Origin: Lachnospiraceae bacterium | GTDB taxonomy: Bacteria; Bacillota; Clostridia; Lachnospirales; Lachnospiraceae | Direction: 5' to 3' | Assembly: GCA_028692395.1 (NCBI GenBank) | Contig: JAQUXP010000032.1 | Span: forward strand, 1 to 44,747 | DNA length: 44,747 nucleotides | Shown: positions 17,319 to 26,446 of the stretch, piece after piece | How the letters are laid out: each line of letters starts with the position of its first letter | How positions within the stretch are numbered: the stretch's first letter is position 1 | Position numbers and translations under genes: made by a program | Notes under the pieces: generated by a model | What the model saw: the letters and a program-made list of their open reading frames with translations, nothing else | What the model was told of the DNA's origin: nothing | Database searches by the model: none

Positions 17319-18099
17319 GACACGTTTAATCAGCGGAATCGTACTGGTGCTGATTGCACTTCTTACAATCGGAACCGGAGGCTGGGTTTTATTTGGAACG
17401 CTTCTGATCATATCTTTGATTGGTGCTTTCGAGCTTTATCGGGCAATGCATGTGCATGAGGGAAAACTCAATTCTCTTGAGATCATCAGCTACCTTGGCA
17501 TTGTACTTTATTATCTGAGTATTACCATGCAGGAGAGCCGGTATCACACCTGTGCCATGATTCTTTGCCTGATACTGATTCTGTTTATTTATGTTTTTTC
17601 TTACCCGAAATATCATGCGAATCAGATTATGGCAGCGTTTTTCGGTATCATCTATGTAGCGGTGATGCTGTCCTATATTTATCAGATCCGCAGGCTGCCG
17701 GATGGAAAGTTTATGGTTTGGCTGGTGTTTCTGTGTTCCTGGGGATGCGATACCTGTGCCTACTGCGTGGGTGTTTTGTTTGGAAAACACAAGATGGCAC
17801 CGGTGCTCAGCCCAAAGAAATCCATAGAGGGTGCGGTAGGCGGTGTTGTGGGAGCTGCGCTGCTTGGGTTTATCTTCCAGTGGATTACCGTGGGAATGTC
17901 TTATGAATATGCAGTGATCTGCGCCATCGGCGGACTGATCTCCATGATTGGCGATCTGGCTGCTTCGGCAATCAAGAGAAATATGGATATCAAGGATTAC
18001 GGAAAACTGATTCCGGGTCATGGCGGTATTCTTGACCGGTTTGACAGCGTAATCATCACAGCACCGATTATTTATTATCTGGCTGTATTTCTTTTTTAG
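17311..18099 (+). CDS. cdsA: Phosphatidate cytidylyltransferase
   Basis: Integral membrane enzyme that makes CDP-diacylglycerol, the precursor of bacterial phospholipids. The 262 residues contain several hydrophobic spans (for example ISGIVLVLIALLTIG, VLFGTLLIISLIGAF, AMILCLILILFIYVF). The diagnostic C-terminal signature is SAIKRNMDIKDYGKLIPGHG then GGILDRFDS, together with FGKHKMAPVLSPKKSIEGA. ATG 17311 follows AAGGAGGAG and overlaps the uppS stop in AATGTTTAA. Neighbour order uppS-cdsA-dxr-rseP is the common Firmicutes arrangement. Confidence 0.95.
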   Translation: MFKTRLISGIVLVLIALLTIGTGGWVLFGTLLIISLIGAFELYRAMHVHEGKLNSLEIISYLGIVLYYLSITMQESRYHTCAMILCLILILFIYVFSYPKYHANQIMAAFFGIIYVAVMLSYIYQIRRLPDGKFMVWLVFLCSWGCDTCAYCVGVLFGKHKMAPVLSPKKSIEGAVGGVVGAALLGFIFQWITVGMSYEYAVICAIGGLISMIGDLAASAIKRNMDIKDYGKLIPGHGGILDRFDSVIITAPIIYYLAVFLF

Positions 18100-18115
18100 A
18101 GGAGAATAGGGATTT

Positions 18116-19264
18116 ATGAAAACCATAGCGATTTTAGGATCTACAGGTTCTATCGGTACGCAGACTTTGGACGTTGTCCGTGCAAATGGAGATATTCAGG
18201 TTTGTGCCGTCAGCGCAGGCAGCAACATCCGGATGCTGGAGAGCCAGATCCGTGAATTTCATCCAAAGCTTGCAGCCGTATGGGAGGAAAGCTATGCCCG
18301 TGAACTGAAAGACAGAGTTGCGGATACCCCTACAAAGATTGTATGGGGGATGGATGGTCTTCTGGAGCTGGCAGCGATGCCGGAAAGTGAGATCCTGGTG
18401 ACGGCAATTGTAGGCATGATTGGTATTCAGCCCACGATAGCCGCAATTAAAGCAGGAAAAGATATTGCTCTTGCCAACAAGGAAACACTGGTTACTGCAG
18501 GACATCTTATCATGCCTCTGGCAGAAAAATACAAGGTTCGCATACTTCCGGTAGACAGTGAGCACAGTGCAATCTTTCAGTGTCTCCATGGAGAAGAATC
18601 AAAAACCATAGAGAAGCTTTTAATTACCGCTTCCGGTGGACCTTTCCGGGGCAGAACCAGAGAAGAACTGAAAAGTGTTACGGTGGAGGATGCTCTGAAG
18701 CACCCGAACTGGTCCATGGGAAGCAAAATCACCATAGATTCTGCAACCATGGTGAATAAGGGGCTGGAAGTCATGGAAGCAAGATGGCTGTTTGGCGTTG
18801 ATCTGGATCAGATTCAGGTAGTGGTCCAGCCTAAAAGCATCATTCACTCCATGGTGGAGTTCCAGGATGGGGCTGTGATGGCACAGCTTGGAACGCCGGA
18901 TATGAAGCTTCCGATCCAGTACGCACTTTATTATCCACAAAGGAGATTTTTGGCCGGAGATCGTCTGGATTTTTCTGCGCTGACTCAGATCGAATTCGCC
19001 AATCCGGACCAGGAGACATTTCGTGGCCTTCCCATGGCAATCGAAGCTGCAAAGGCAGGAGGATCTATGCCTACTGTATTCAATGCAGCAAATGAGCGGG
19101 CAGTGGCACTTTTTCTCGCCAGAAAGATTCATTTTCTGGATATATATGATATTATCGCAGGGGCGATGGAACAGCACAAGGTGGTGCAGGCCCCTGATTT
19201 GGCAAAGATACTTGAAGTTGAGGCGGGGACTTATGAATGGATTGAAAGCAGGTGGCATTTTTGA
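18116..19264 (+). CDS. dxr: 1-deoxy-D-xylulose 5-phosphate reductoisomerase
   Basis: Second enzyme of the MEP isoprenoid pathway, turning DXP into MEP with NADPH and a divalent metal. The 382 residues show the NADPH motif LGSTGSIGTQTLDVV, ANKETLVTAG, the metal site PVDSEHSAIFQCL, the flexible loop ASGGPFRGRTREEL, and KHPNWSMGSKITIDSATM then NKGLEVMEA. It supplies isopentenyl units for the upstream uppS product. The start lies 16 bases after cdsA behind GAGGAG, and its stop overlaps the rseP start by 4 bases (TTGA). Confidence 0.97.
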   Translation: MKTIAILGSTGSIGTQTLDVVRANGDIQVCAVSAGSNIRMLESQIREFHPKLAAVWEESYARELKDRVADTPTKIVWGMDGLLELAAMPESEILVTAIVGMIGIQPTIAAIKAGKDIALANKETLVTAGHLIMPLAEKYKVRILPVDSEHSAIFQCLHGEESKTIEKLLITASGGPFRGRTREELKSVTVEDALKHPNWSMGSKITIDSATMVNKGLEVMEARWLFGVDLDQIQVVVQPKSIIHSMVEFQDGAVMAQLGTPDMKLPIQYALYYPQRRFLAGDRLDFSALTQIEFANPDQETFRGLPMAIEAAKAGGSMPTVFNAANERAVALFLARKIHFLDIYDIIAGAMEQHKVVQAPDLAKILEVEAGTYEWIESRWHF

Positions 19265-20550
19265 AAATAATTCTTGCGATACTCATATTCAGTATTGTTG
19301 TAATCTTACATGAGCTGGGACATTTTCTTCTGGCTAAGGCAAACCATATTATAGTGACAGAATTTTCTCTTGGCATGGGACCAACCCTTTTGTCCAGAGT
19401 CAGTCACGGAACAAAGTATTCTCTGAAGCTGCTGCCTTTTGGCGGCTCCTGTCAGATGCTGGGGGAGGAAGGCGGCGAGGTCTTCGAGGGCACCTTTGCC
19501 AGCAAGTCTGTGTGGGCGCGGATGTCAGTTGTTCTGGCAGGTCCGGTCTTTAACTTTATCCTGGCCTTTTTTGTTGCAATTATTGTAATCTCCATAGCCG
19601 GTTCGGATCCTTCCTATGTGACTTCCGTGGAAAAAGGTTCTCCGGCAGAGGCAGCAGGGCTTCAGGAAGGGGATGTGGTTACTACCTATGAGGGATCCGG
19701 AATTTCCTTTGGGCGGGAGCTTTACACGAAAACCAGTCTGGATGGAATTCCCTCCGATACCATCTCACTTACGGTCAGCCGGAATGGCGAAAAGCAGAAG
19801 ATTGATTATGTACCTGTCTCAGAAGATCGCTATATGCTGGGTTACAGTTACTATCCGGAGACCGAGGGAAAAGCAGAAATTGTATCACTTTCCGCAGGAT
19901 ACCCCATGGCAAAGGCAGGTCTGCAGGTGGGAGATGTAATTCTGGAGGTGAACGGAACCGTTATCAATACCAATCAGGAACTGGCCACCTACTTTACGGA
20001 TCACCCGATGGGAACGGAAGAGATTAACCTTACCTATCAGCATGGAAGTAAGATCAAGGAAGCTACGGTAACACCGAAGCTTGTAAAATATGCAACCCTG
20101 GGATTCTCCTATAACATGGTTCGGGAAAAGCAGTCAGCACTGGGGATCCTGAAGTACAGCGTGCTGGAGATTAAATACTGGATCAAGACTACCTTGAAGA
20201 GTCTTTCCATGCTTATCACAGGAAAGTTTTCTGTCAATGACCTGAGTGGCCCGGTAGGAGTTGTGGAACAGATCGGAAAAACCTACGATGAGGCAAAGTC
20301 GGACGGTGCTTTATATGTGTGGCTAAACATGCTGAACTTTATGATTCTTCTGTCAGCAAACCTTGGTGTTATGAATCTGATTCCATTTCCGGCACTGGAT
20401 GGGGGAAGATTTGTCTTTCTGATTGTAGAAGCAATCAGGGGAAAGGCAATCAAGCAGGAGATCGAGGGTATGGTGAATTTTGCAGGCTTAATGCTTTTGA
20501 TGGCACTGATGGTATTCGTGATGTTCAATGATATAAGAAAGATATTCTAG
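19261..20550 (+). CDS. rseP: RIP metalloprotease RseP
   Basis: Site-2 intramembrane zinc protease that cleaves anti-sigma factors and signal peptide remnants in the membrane. The first transmembrane helix holds the active site HELGH (H17, E18, H21). Two PDZ-like domains follow (about 110-190 and 200-270; GSPAEAAGLQEGDVV and GYPMAKAGLQVGDVI), and the C-terminal helix has NLIPFPALDGGR with the third zinc ligand. The total is 430 residues. TTG 19261 is preferred because AGGTGG lies 6 bases upstream and it gives the usual short N terminus. GTG 19252 would overlap that binding site. Last gene of the pyrH operon; repeat family C lies after it. Confidence 0.95.
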   Translation: MKIILAILIFSIVVILHELGHFLLAKANHIIVTEFSLGMGPTLLSRVSHGTKYSLKLLPFGGSCQMLGEEGGEVFEGTFASKSVWARMSVVLAGPVFNFILAFFVAIIVISIAGSDPSYVTSVEKGSPAEAAGLQEGDVVTTYEGSGISFGRELYTKTSLDGIPSDTISLTVSRNGEKQKIDYVPVSEDRYMLGYSYYPETEGKAEIVSLSAGYPMAKAGLQVGDVILEVNGTVINTNQELATYFTDHPMGTEEINLTYQHGSKIKEATVTPKLVKYATLGFSYNMVREKQSALGILKYSVLEIKYWIKTTLKSLSMLITGKFSVNDLSGPVGVVEQIGKTYDEAKSDGALYVWLNMLNFMILLSANLGVMNLIPFPALDGGRFVFLIVEAIRGKAIKQEIEGMVNFAGLMLLMALMVFVMFNDIRKIF

Positions 20551-20712
20551 TATAAGTGACATTAAATACCTTTCTGTTTCACCCAGAATGCTTTCACAAG
20601 AGTGCATATAAAAAAACGCAGGCGTAGCGGGCTACGCCTGCGTTTTTTGGCTGTCACTCTCGAAAATCTATCCTGCGCTTTCCGGGTAGTTATTTCGTTT
20701 ATGATGTACTAG
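20551..20712. repeat. Interspersed repeat family C, copy 1, with terminator core
   Basis: The right unit 20622-20712 matches 40227-40317 at about 82 of 91 positions, including GCTACGCCTGCGTTTTTT, CTCGAAAAT and TATCCTGCGCTTT. The left part (about 20560-20620) is a degraded inverted copy of the same unit, with AAGAGTGCA and ACCCAGAATGC still recognisable. The element stands between rseP and the tRNA-Leu promoter. Confidence 0.85.
20611..20648. terminator. Bidirectional terminator core of repeat C, copy 1
   Basis: An 18-bp perfect inverted repeat, 20611-20628 (AAAAAACGCAGGCGTAGC) with 20631-20648. GC-rich at the centre with a T-run on either strand. It ends the pyrH-rseP operon. Confidence 0.88.
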
Positions 20713-20787
20713 TTTGTGCCTGCAACGGCAGAGTCATTGTAAAAATTTGCAATTGCACAAAAAATTATAAAAATTTCCAAATCAGGG

Positions 20788-20816
20788 TTGACGAATGAAA
20801 ACGTTAATGCTATAAT
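20788..20816 (+). promoter_or_regulatory. Promoter of tRNA-Leu
   Basis: TTGACG (20788-20793), a 17-bp spacer, TATAAT (20811-20816), about 49 bases before the tRNA. Near-consensus sigma-A promoter. Confidence 0.85.
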
Positions 20817-20864
20817 ATCACTTGTCGCATGGGAAACACAAAACATGAGACGAAAAAAATATAT

Positions 20865-20949
20865 GCGCGAGTGTCGGAATTGGCAGACGAGCTAGACTAA
20901 GGATCTAGTGATTATTGCAATCGTACGGGTTCAAGTCCCGTCTCGCGCA
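20865..20949 (+). tRNA. tRNA-Leu, anticodon AAG
   Basis: 85 nt class II tRNA. Acceptor GCGCGAG pairs with CTCGCGC (20942-20948), discriminator A at 20949, and CCA is not encoded. The anticodon stem CTAGA/TCTAG encloses loop CTAAGGA, giving AAG at 20899-20901, which reads CUU and, if A34 becomes inosine, CUC as well. A long variable arm and T arm ACGGG-TTCAAGT-CCCGT are present. It stands alone with its own promoter and terminator. Confidence 0.95.
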
Positions 20950-20957
20950 GACCTAAG

Positions 20958-20988
20958 GAACCTGTAGAAATTACAGGTTCTTTTTTTT
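20958..20988 (+). terminator. Terminator after tRNA-Leu
   Basis: Stem GAACCTGTA (20958-20966) / TACAGGTTC (20972-20980), 5-nt loop, then eight T residues. Confidence 0.9.
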
Positions 20989-20990
20989 CT

Positions 20991-22238
20991 TCAAAGTTCT
21001 GCGATTCGTGTAATTCCAACATAGATTTCCTGAATTTTATACCAGGTGGGATAATCTACAATTCCGCTCGAAGGAAGACCAAAGATAGATTGAAAATCAG
21101 AGACGGCTTGTTTGGTTTCCTCGTCGTAGATGCCATCCACAGAAACAGTAGGAACAGCGGTATAGACCTCTGCGATAGTATTCAGCTGTTCTTGAAGCTG
21201 TCGGACTTTTGCCCCGGAGGACCCAATATCCAGATCATAACCGGGCCAGGAGGCAGGAACACCGGAGATCTCTTCGGCAGTATTAATATACATATCCTGT
21301 CCGTAGTAATTCCGGATAATCTGTATCGCATTGTAGCCCTGATCTCCCAGGGTCTTTGATCCCCACTGCTGCATCCAGTTTGGACAGGACACCCTCTGAC
21401 CATCACAATACTGGGTGAGAATCGGCTGACGAACATTTGGACGTGAGAGGTAGTTGGTAAAAATCTCATCTACAATTACAGAGATGCTGTCAAAGATATT
21501 TCTGCCTCTCATCCATTTGTGATCGAAAGCTGTGGAAGAAGTAATCGTAAAATCATAGCCCTTGTTCCTGTACCACTCGGTATACACGCGGTTTAGAGTA
21601 AATGACATGATTGCCAGCACGTTTGCCCGTATGGTGGATTCTGGCCAGGTTGCATAGATTTCACTGGAAGCAACATTTTTAATATAGTCCCGATAGCGGA
21701 CATAATGATCCTGGGCAGTGGAGTCGGAAGGAGCACCATCATGGACAATGACATACTCCGGGATTACCACACGGCTTAGGACAATCTCTCCGGTTTCATT
21801 TGTAGGCTTGATCTCGGCCTCCGGTATTTTTTCCGGATAGTTGCCAAACAGTGTGTGTGCCGGAATTACAATATCCTCAAAGGGAAGCTGTGGCTGTACA
21901 GGAGCCATGCGGATGGGCTGTACGGAAAGCAGCCCGGAGAGAAGTTCACTTCCGCTGACGTCAATAGGTGCAAATCCCGGTGCATTGACCCGGACGGTAT
22001 ATTCGGAATAGGGCTGATTCTCGCTGGGTATCATACTGTATTCCAGAGGGGGTGTGGGAAGATCAAGAACCGGTGTCTGACCATTCGCATCTGTTCGCAG
22101 TTCCTCCAGGATTTCTCCGGGAGTTCCGGTGTATGAGATCTGTACTACAGCGTCCGGGATAGGACGTATCGGTGTGGCAGAGTTGACGACAACCTGAAGT
22201 CTGCCTGTATCAACCTGATTCGTGTCCTGCTTTTTCAT
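20991..22238 (-). CDS. SpoIID-like protein with C-terminal peptidoglycan-binding domain
   Basis: 415 residues in three parts. About 1-120: beta-rich segment with a repeated-domain look (GRLQVVVNSATPIRPIPDAVVQ then TPVLDLPTPP), like carboxypeptidase-regulatory or transthyretin-like domains. About 160-335: a stretch resembling SpoIID/LytB (YVRYRDYIKNVASSEIYATW, then IRANVLAIMSFTLNRVYTEW, and NWMQQWGSKTLGDQGYNAI near its end). About 340-410: a PG_binding_1 domain (LDIGSSGAKVRQLQEQLN, VDGIYDEETKQAVSDFQ). No signal peptide is visible, which is odd for a wall-acting protein. A role in spore or wall peptidoglycan remodelling is inferred only from the domains. It ends convergently against the tRNA-Leu terminator. 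Confidence 0.72.
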   Translation of the reverse strand: MKKQDTNQVDTGRLQVVVNSATPIRPIPDAVVQISYTGTPGEILEELRTDANGQTPVLDLPTPPLEYSMIPSENQPYSEYTVRVNAPGFAPIDVSGSELLSGLLSVQPIRMAPVQPQLPFEDIVIPAHTLFGNYPEKIPEAEIKPTNETGEIVLSRVVIPEYVIVHDGAPSDSTAQDHYVRYRDYIKNVASSEIYATWPESTIRANVLAIMSFTLNRVYTEWYRNKGYDFTITSSTAFDHKWMRGRNIFDSISVIVDEIFTNYLSRPNVRQPILTQYCDGQRVSCPNWMQQWGSKTLGDQGYNAIQIIRNYYGQDMYINTAEEISGVPASWPGYDLDIGSSGAKVRQLQEQLNTIAEVYTAVPTVSVDGIYDEETKQAVSDFQSIFGLPSSGIVDYPTWYKIQEIYVGITRIAEL

Positions 22239-22448
22239 AACGACCTCTGTTCTAATATCTATTTAGTATATGAGTAAAGTTAGGAAAAAATCATAAGAAA
22301 TATGGGAGAACCTCTGAGGGGTAAGACGTGATGGAAAATCCAGGGTTATATCAGGCTAACTGAAAAAAGTTTGAAATAAAAAAGGAAATAGCAAGACCAC
22401 AGGGTATAACTATATATAAGGGAACCTGTTGATTCAGGGAGGTGCATG

Positions 22449-23456
22449 ATGAATATACGTGAAAGCTTTGAAGAAAAGGAATTACTGGAACTGAGTCCTT
22501 TTGCAGCCTATAGCCGTAATTCAAAAGGACGTGATGTGTATGAATCTGAATGCGATATCCGCACGGTTTACCAAAGAGACCGTGACCGTATCCTGCATTC
22601 CAAGTCATTTCGGAGACTGAAGGACAAAACACAGGTGTTTTTGTCTCCACAGGGAGATCATTACCGGACTCGTCTGACCCATACCCTGGAGGTCTCGCAG
22701 ACGGCCAGGACCATTGCGAAAGCGCTGCGTCTGAATGATGATCTGGTGGAGGCCATAGCACTGGGGCATGACCTGGGGCATACACCCTTTGGACATGCAG
22801 GAGAAGCGGCACTGGATGCTGTCTGCCCGGAAGGATTTGCTCATTATAAGCAGAGTATCCGGGTGGTGGAGCTTTTGGAGCGGGATGGCAGAGGCTTGAA
22901 TCTGACCTGGGAGGTAAGGGATGGAATCCTGAATCATCGAACTTCGGGTACCCCCCATACACTGGAGGGACAGATTGTAAGACTTTGTGACAAGATCTCC
23001 TATATTCACCATGACATGGATGATGCCCAGCGAGCCGGAATTATCAGTGAAGATGACATTCCCATTACGCTTCGTGTTGTGCTGGGAGGTACGACACGGG
23101 AACGGCTGAATACCCTGATACATGATATTGTAGAGCACAGTATGGGAAAAGACTGTATTCAGCAGTCTTCTGAGATTGCTGAGGCTATGAAAGAACTGCG
23201 TCAGCTGATGTTTGATAATGTATATCGAAGTCAGGTGGCAAAGAAAGAAGAAAAGAAAGCAAAACAAATGCTTACCCGGTTATATGAGTATTACAGTGAC
23301 AGACCGGAAAAGCTTTCAAAAGAATACCAGGAGTTAATCCGGCGAGGCGAGAAAAAAGAACGTGTCGTGTGTGATTATATCTCCGGCATGACGGATCAGT
23401 ATTCGATACATAAGTTTGAAGAGCTTTTTGTGCCGAAAGCATGGTCTGTCTATTAA
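22449..23456 (+). CDS. dgt: dGTPase-like HD-domain triphosphohydrolase
   Basis: About 335 residues of the dNTP triphosphohydrolase family, which cleaves dGTP or other dNTPs to the nucleoside and tripolyphosphate. The HD metal site is spread over RTRLTHTLEVSQTARTIA, IALGHDLGHTPFGHAGE and VRLCDKISYIHHDMDDA; the N-terminal FRRLKDKTQVF block is typical of type 2 proteins. Two adjacent ATGs (22446, 22449) are possible. The second has better spacing to GGAGG and is used here. It lies 27 bases before dnaG, the usual neighbour in Clostridia, and begins the dgt-dnaG-rpoD replication/transcription block. Confidence 0.92.
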   Translation: MNIRESFEEKELLELSPFAAYSRNSKGRDVYESECDIRTVYQRDRDRILHSKSFRRLKDKTQVFLSPQGDHYRTRLTHTLEVSQTARTIAKALRLNDDLVEAIALGHDLGHTPFGHAGEAALDAVCPEGFAHYKQSIRVVELLERDGRGLNLTWEVRDGILNHRTSGTPHTLEGQIVRLCDKISYIHHDMDDAQRAGIISEDDIPITLRVVLGGTTRERLNTLIHDIVEHSMGKDCIQQSSEIAEAMKELRQLMFDNVYRSQVAKKEEKKAKQMLTRLYEYYSDRPEKLSKEYQELIRRGEKKERVVCDYISGMTDQYSIHKFEELFVPKAWSVY

Positions 23457-23483
23457 TGATAATAGACACAGAGAGGCGATAAG

Positions 23484-25268
23484 ATGCGTTATTCAGACGA
23501 ACTGGTGGAAGAGATACGTCTAAAAAACGATATTGTGGATGTGATAGGCGGTTATGTGAAGCTGCAGCGAAAAGGCAGTTCCTACTTTGGATTATGTCCT
23601 TTCCACAATGAAAAATCCCCTTCCTTTTCCGTAAGTCCCGGAAAACAGATGTATTATTGTTTTGGCTGCGGCGCAGGCGGTAATGTATTTACATTTATTA
23701 TGGAATATGAGAATTATACATTCATGGAAGCGCTGAAGCTTCTGGCCGAACGTGCAGGAGTGGAGCTGCCAGAACTGGAGTATTCCAAAGAGGCGAAGGA
23801 ACAGGCAGATAAGAAGGCGGTACTGCTGCAGATGAATAAGGAGGCAGCAAAGTATTATTATGTACAGCTGCGTACCCCCGCGGCAAAACCGGCCATGGAT
23901 TATCTGAAGGGAAGAGGGTTGACGGATGAGACCATCCAGAAGTTCGGTCTTGGATTCTCAGACAAATTCGGTAACGGTCTCTATCGCTATCTGAAGGAGA
24001 AGAACTACTCCGATGAACTGCTTCACGAATCCGGTCTGTTTAATGTGGATGAAAAACACGGAATGTACGACAAGTTCTGGAATCGTGTTATTTATCCGAT
24101 TATGGATGTGAATAACAAGGTGATCGGCTTTGGAGGCCGGGTGATGGGAGACGGAAAGCCCAAATACCTGAATTCACCGGAGACGAAGATCTTCGACAAA
24201 AGCAGAAATCTTTACGGGTTAAATGCAGCACGGATCTCCAGAAAGAGAAATCTGATTATCTGCGAGGGCTACATGGATGTAATATCCATGCATCAGGCAG
24301 GGTTCAATAATGCTGTTGCATCTCTGGGAACTGCACTTACGTCCCTGCAGGCAAGTCTTTTAAAACGTTATACGGAAGAGGTACTTATCATCTATGACAG
24401 CGATGGTGCCGGTGTAAAGGCAGCGCTGCGTGCGATTCCCATGCTGAAGGGGGTGGGACTTTCCACGAAGGTTGTGAACCTGCGTCCCTATAAGGATCCG
24501 GATGAATTCATCCAGCATGAGGGACATGATGCCTTTCAACAGAGACTTCTTGAGGCAGAAAACAGTTTTCTGTATGAAATCCGAATGTCCGAGCAGAATT
24601 ATGATATGAAGGATCCTCAGGGCAAGACGGATTTCTTCCATGAAGTGGCAGCCAGGCTTCTTGGCTTTGAGGATGAGATTGAGCGGAATAATTACATCGA
24701 TTCGGTTGCCCGGGTGTACGGAATTGAGAGTGACACCCTCAGGAAGCTGGTAAACAGACTGGCACTTAAGAGCGTTGGTATCGCTGAGGTTCGAAAGCCA
24801 AAATCCGGTATCAACAGTACAAGGGAGAAGGAAAGCGCTTCAGAAAAGGTACAGAAGCTGATGCTGACCTGGATTGTGACATATCCCTTTGTAATGCCGG
24901 ATCTGGAGCAGTTTATTACACCGGAGGATTTTACGAATACACTTTACCAGCGGATCGCCCGGATGATCTATGATCAGGCGCATCAGGGCCAGATTAGTCC
25001 GGCAACACTGCTGAATCAGTTTGTGGATAGCGAGGAGCAGAGCCGTGTGGCGGCACTGTTCAATGCGGTCATTCCTCTTGAAGCAGATGAGGGAAGAGAA
25101 AAAGCATTTAACGATGTGATCTGCAGCATGAAGGAGAACAGCATTTCTTCTCAGACTGCACAGCTTTCCCCTACTGATATGGTCGGACTTCAAAAGCTGA
25201 TGAATGATAAAAAAATGTTGGATACCTGGAAAATCAGTGGAGTACCGCTGCATGTTTCTTTTGAATGA
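23484..25268 (+). CDS. dnaG: DNA primase
   Basis: Makes RNA primers on single-stranded DNA at the replication fork. The 594-residue protein has the N-terminal CHC2 zinc finger (C38, H41, C59, C62 in CPFHNEKSPSF and YYCFGCG). The RNA polymerase core follows (FGGRVMGDGKPKYLNSPET), with a TOPRIM domain carrying E261 in LIICEGYMDVISM and the D305-S306-D307 metal pair. A helicase-binding C-terminal region runs from about 440. Length and motifs are normal. Start is behind GAGAGGCGATAAG. Next gene is rpoD, keeping the classic macromolecular synthesis order. Confidence 0.97.
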   Translation: MRYSDELVEEIRLKNDIVDVIGGYVKLQRKGSSYFGLCPFHNEKSPSFSVSPGKQMYYCFGCGAGGNVFTFIMEYENYTFMEALKLLAERAGVELPELEYSKEAKEQADKKAVLLQMNKEAAKYYYVQLRTPAAKPAMDYLKGRGLTDETIQKFGLGFSDKFGNGLYRYLKEKNYSDELLHESGLFNVDEKHGMYDKFWNRVIYPIMDVNNKVIGFGGRVMGDGKPKYLNSPETKIFDKSRNLYGLNAARISRKRNLIICEGYMDVISMHQAGFNNAVASLGTALTSLQASLLKRYTEEVLIIYDSDGAGVKAALRAIPMLKGVGLSTKVVNLRPYKDPDEFIQHEGHDAFQQRLLEAENSFLYEIRMSEQNYDMKDPQGKTDFFHEVAARLLGFEDEIERNNYIDSVARVYGIESDTLRKLVNRLALKSVGIAEVRKPKSGINSTREKESASEKVQKLMLTWIVTYPFVMPDLEQFITPEDFTNTLYQRIARMIYDQAHQGQISPATLLNQFVDSEEQSRVAALFNAVIPLEADEGREKAFNDVICSMKENSISSQTAQLSPTDMVGLQKLMNDKKMLDTWKISGVPLHVSFE

Positions 25269-25298
25269 TGAATAGATAGATGGAAGGATGGAAAACCT

Positions 25299-26432
25299 AT
25301 GGAATTTGATAAGGCTAAATTCTTAGAAAAACTGAAAGTACTGGAGGAGCTTGCCAAAAAGAAGAAAAATGTCCTGGAGTATAAGGAAATCAATGATTTC
25401 TTTAAAGACATGCCTCTGGAAGCTGAGCAGATGGACAGCGTATTCGAGTATCTGGATCAGAAGAATATCGATGTCTTAAAAATGACGGAAAATGAAACCG
25501 AGGCAGATGATGACGTCCTTCTTATAAATGATGAGGATGCTGTTATCGAGGAGGAAGAGGAAGTAGATCTGGAAACAATTGATCTTTCTGTTCCGGAAGG
25601 AATCAGCATCGAGGATCCGGTTCGTATGTATCTGAAGGAAATCGGTAAGGTTCCGCTTCTGTCGGCAGAGGAAGAGATTGATCTTGCACAGCGCATGGAG
25701 GATGGTGACGAGGAGGCGAAAAAACGTCTGGCAGAAGCCAATCTGCGTCTGGTTGTCTCCATTGCAAAGCGCTATGTAGGGCGTGGTATGCTGTTTTTAG
25801 ACCTGATTCAGGAGGGAAACCTTGGTTTGATTAAGGCAGTTGAAAAGTTTGATTACCGTAAGGGTTATAAATTCTCCACCTATGCAACATGGTGGATTCG
25901 TCAGGCCATCACCCGTGCTATCGCTGATCAGGCCCGGACGATCCGTATACCGGTTCATATGGTTGAGACGATTAACAAACTGATTCGTGTATCCAGACAG
26001 CTTTTGCAGGAGCTGGGACGGGAACCTACCCCGGAAGAGATTGCAAAAGAGATGAGTATGTCCGTAGAGCGTGTTCGCGAAATACTGAAGATTTCCCAGG
26101 AGCCAGTCTCCCTGGAAACCCCTATCGGCGAGGAGGAAGACAGCCATCTCGGTGATTTTATACAGGATGATAATGTGCCGGTTCCAGCAGATGCAGCAGC
26201 ATTTACCATGTTGAAGGAACAGCTGGAAGAGGTTCTTGGAACCCTGACAGAGAGAGAACAGAAGGTACTGCGTCTCCGGTTCGGACTGGATGACGGACGT
26301 GCAAGAACTCTGGAAGAGGTAGGCAAGGAGTTTAATGTTACCCGTGAGCGAATTCGTCAGATTGAGGCCAAGGCACTGCGCAAGCTTCGTCATCCAAGCA
26401 GAAGCAGAAAACTGAAGGATTATCTGGATTAA
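25299..26432 (+). CDS. rpoD: Primary sigma factor RpoD/SigA
   Basis: Housekeeping sigma factor of 377 residues. After an acidic region 1.1 and linker ([13 protein letters not shown]) come region 1.2 ([20 protein letters not shown]), region 2 ([19 protein letters not shown], then [20 protein letters not shown]) and region 3. Region 4 ends with the helix-turn-helix [20 protein letters not shown], then [12 protein letters not shown]. It lies 30 bases after dnaG behind GGAAGGA, and a few bases before trmK. Short compared with Proteobacteria because the non-conserved insert is missing, as in other Firmicutes. Confidence 0.97.
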   Translation: MEFDKAKFLEKLKVLEELAKKKKNVLEYKEINDFFKDMPLEAEQMDSVFEYLDQKNIDVLKMTENETEADDDVLLINDEDAVIEEEEEVDLETIDLSVPEGISIEDPVRMYLKEIGKVPLLSAEEEIDLAQRMEDGDEEAKKRLAEANLRLVVSIAKRYVGRGMLFLDLIQEGNLGLIKAVEKFDYRKGYKFSTYATWWIRQAITRAIADQARTIRIPVHMVETINKLIRVSRQLLQELGREPTPEEIAKEMSMSVERVREILKISQEPVSLETPIGEEEDSHLGDFIQDDNVPVPADAAAFTMLKEQLEEVLGTLTEREQKVLRLRFGLDDGRARTLEEVGKEFNVTRERIRQIEAKALRKLRHPSRSRKLKDYLD

Positions 26433-26446
26433 TAAAGGAAAAGATG

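Noticed and set aside
22239-22448. Divergent promoter pair between the SpoIID-like gene and dgt
   Set aside because: AT-rich hexamers exist (TTGAAA at 22371, TATAAC at 22404) but spacing does not fit, so no confident promoter is called.
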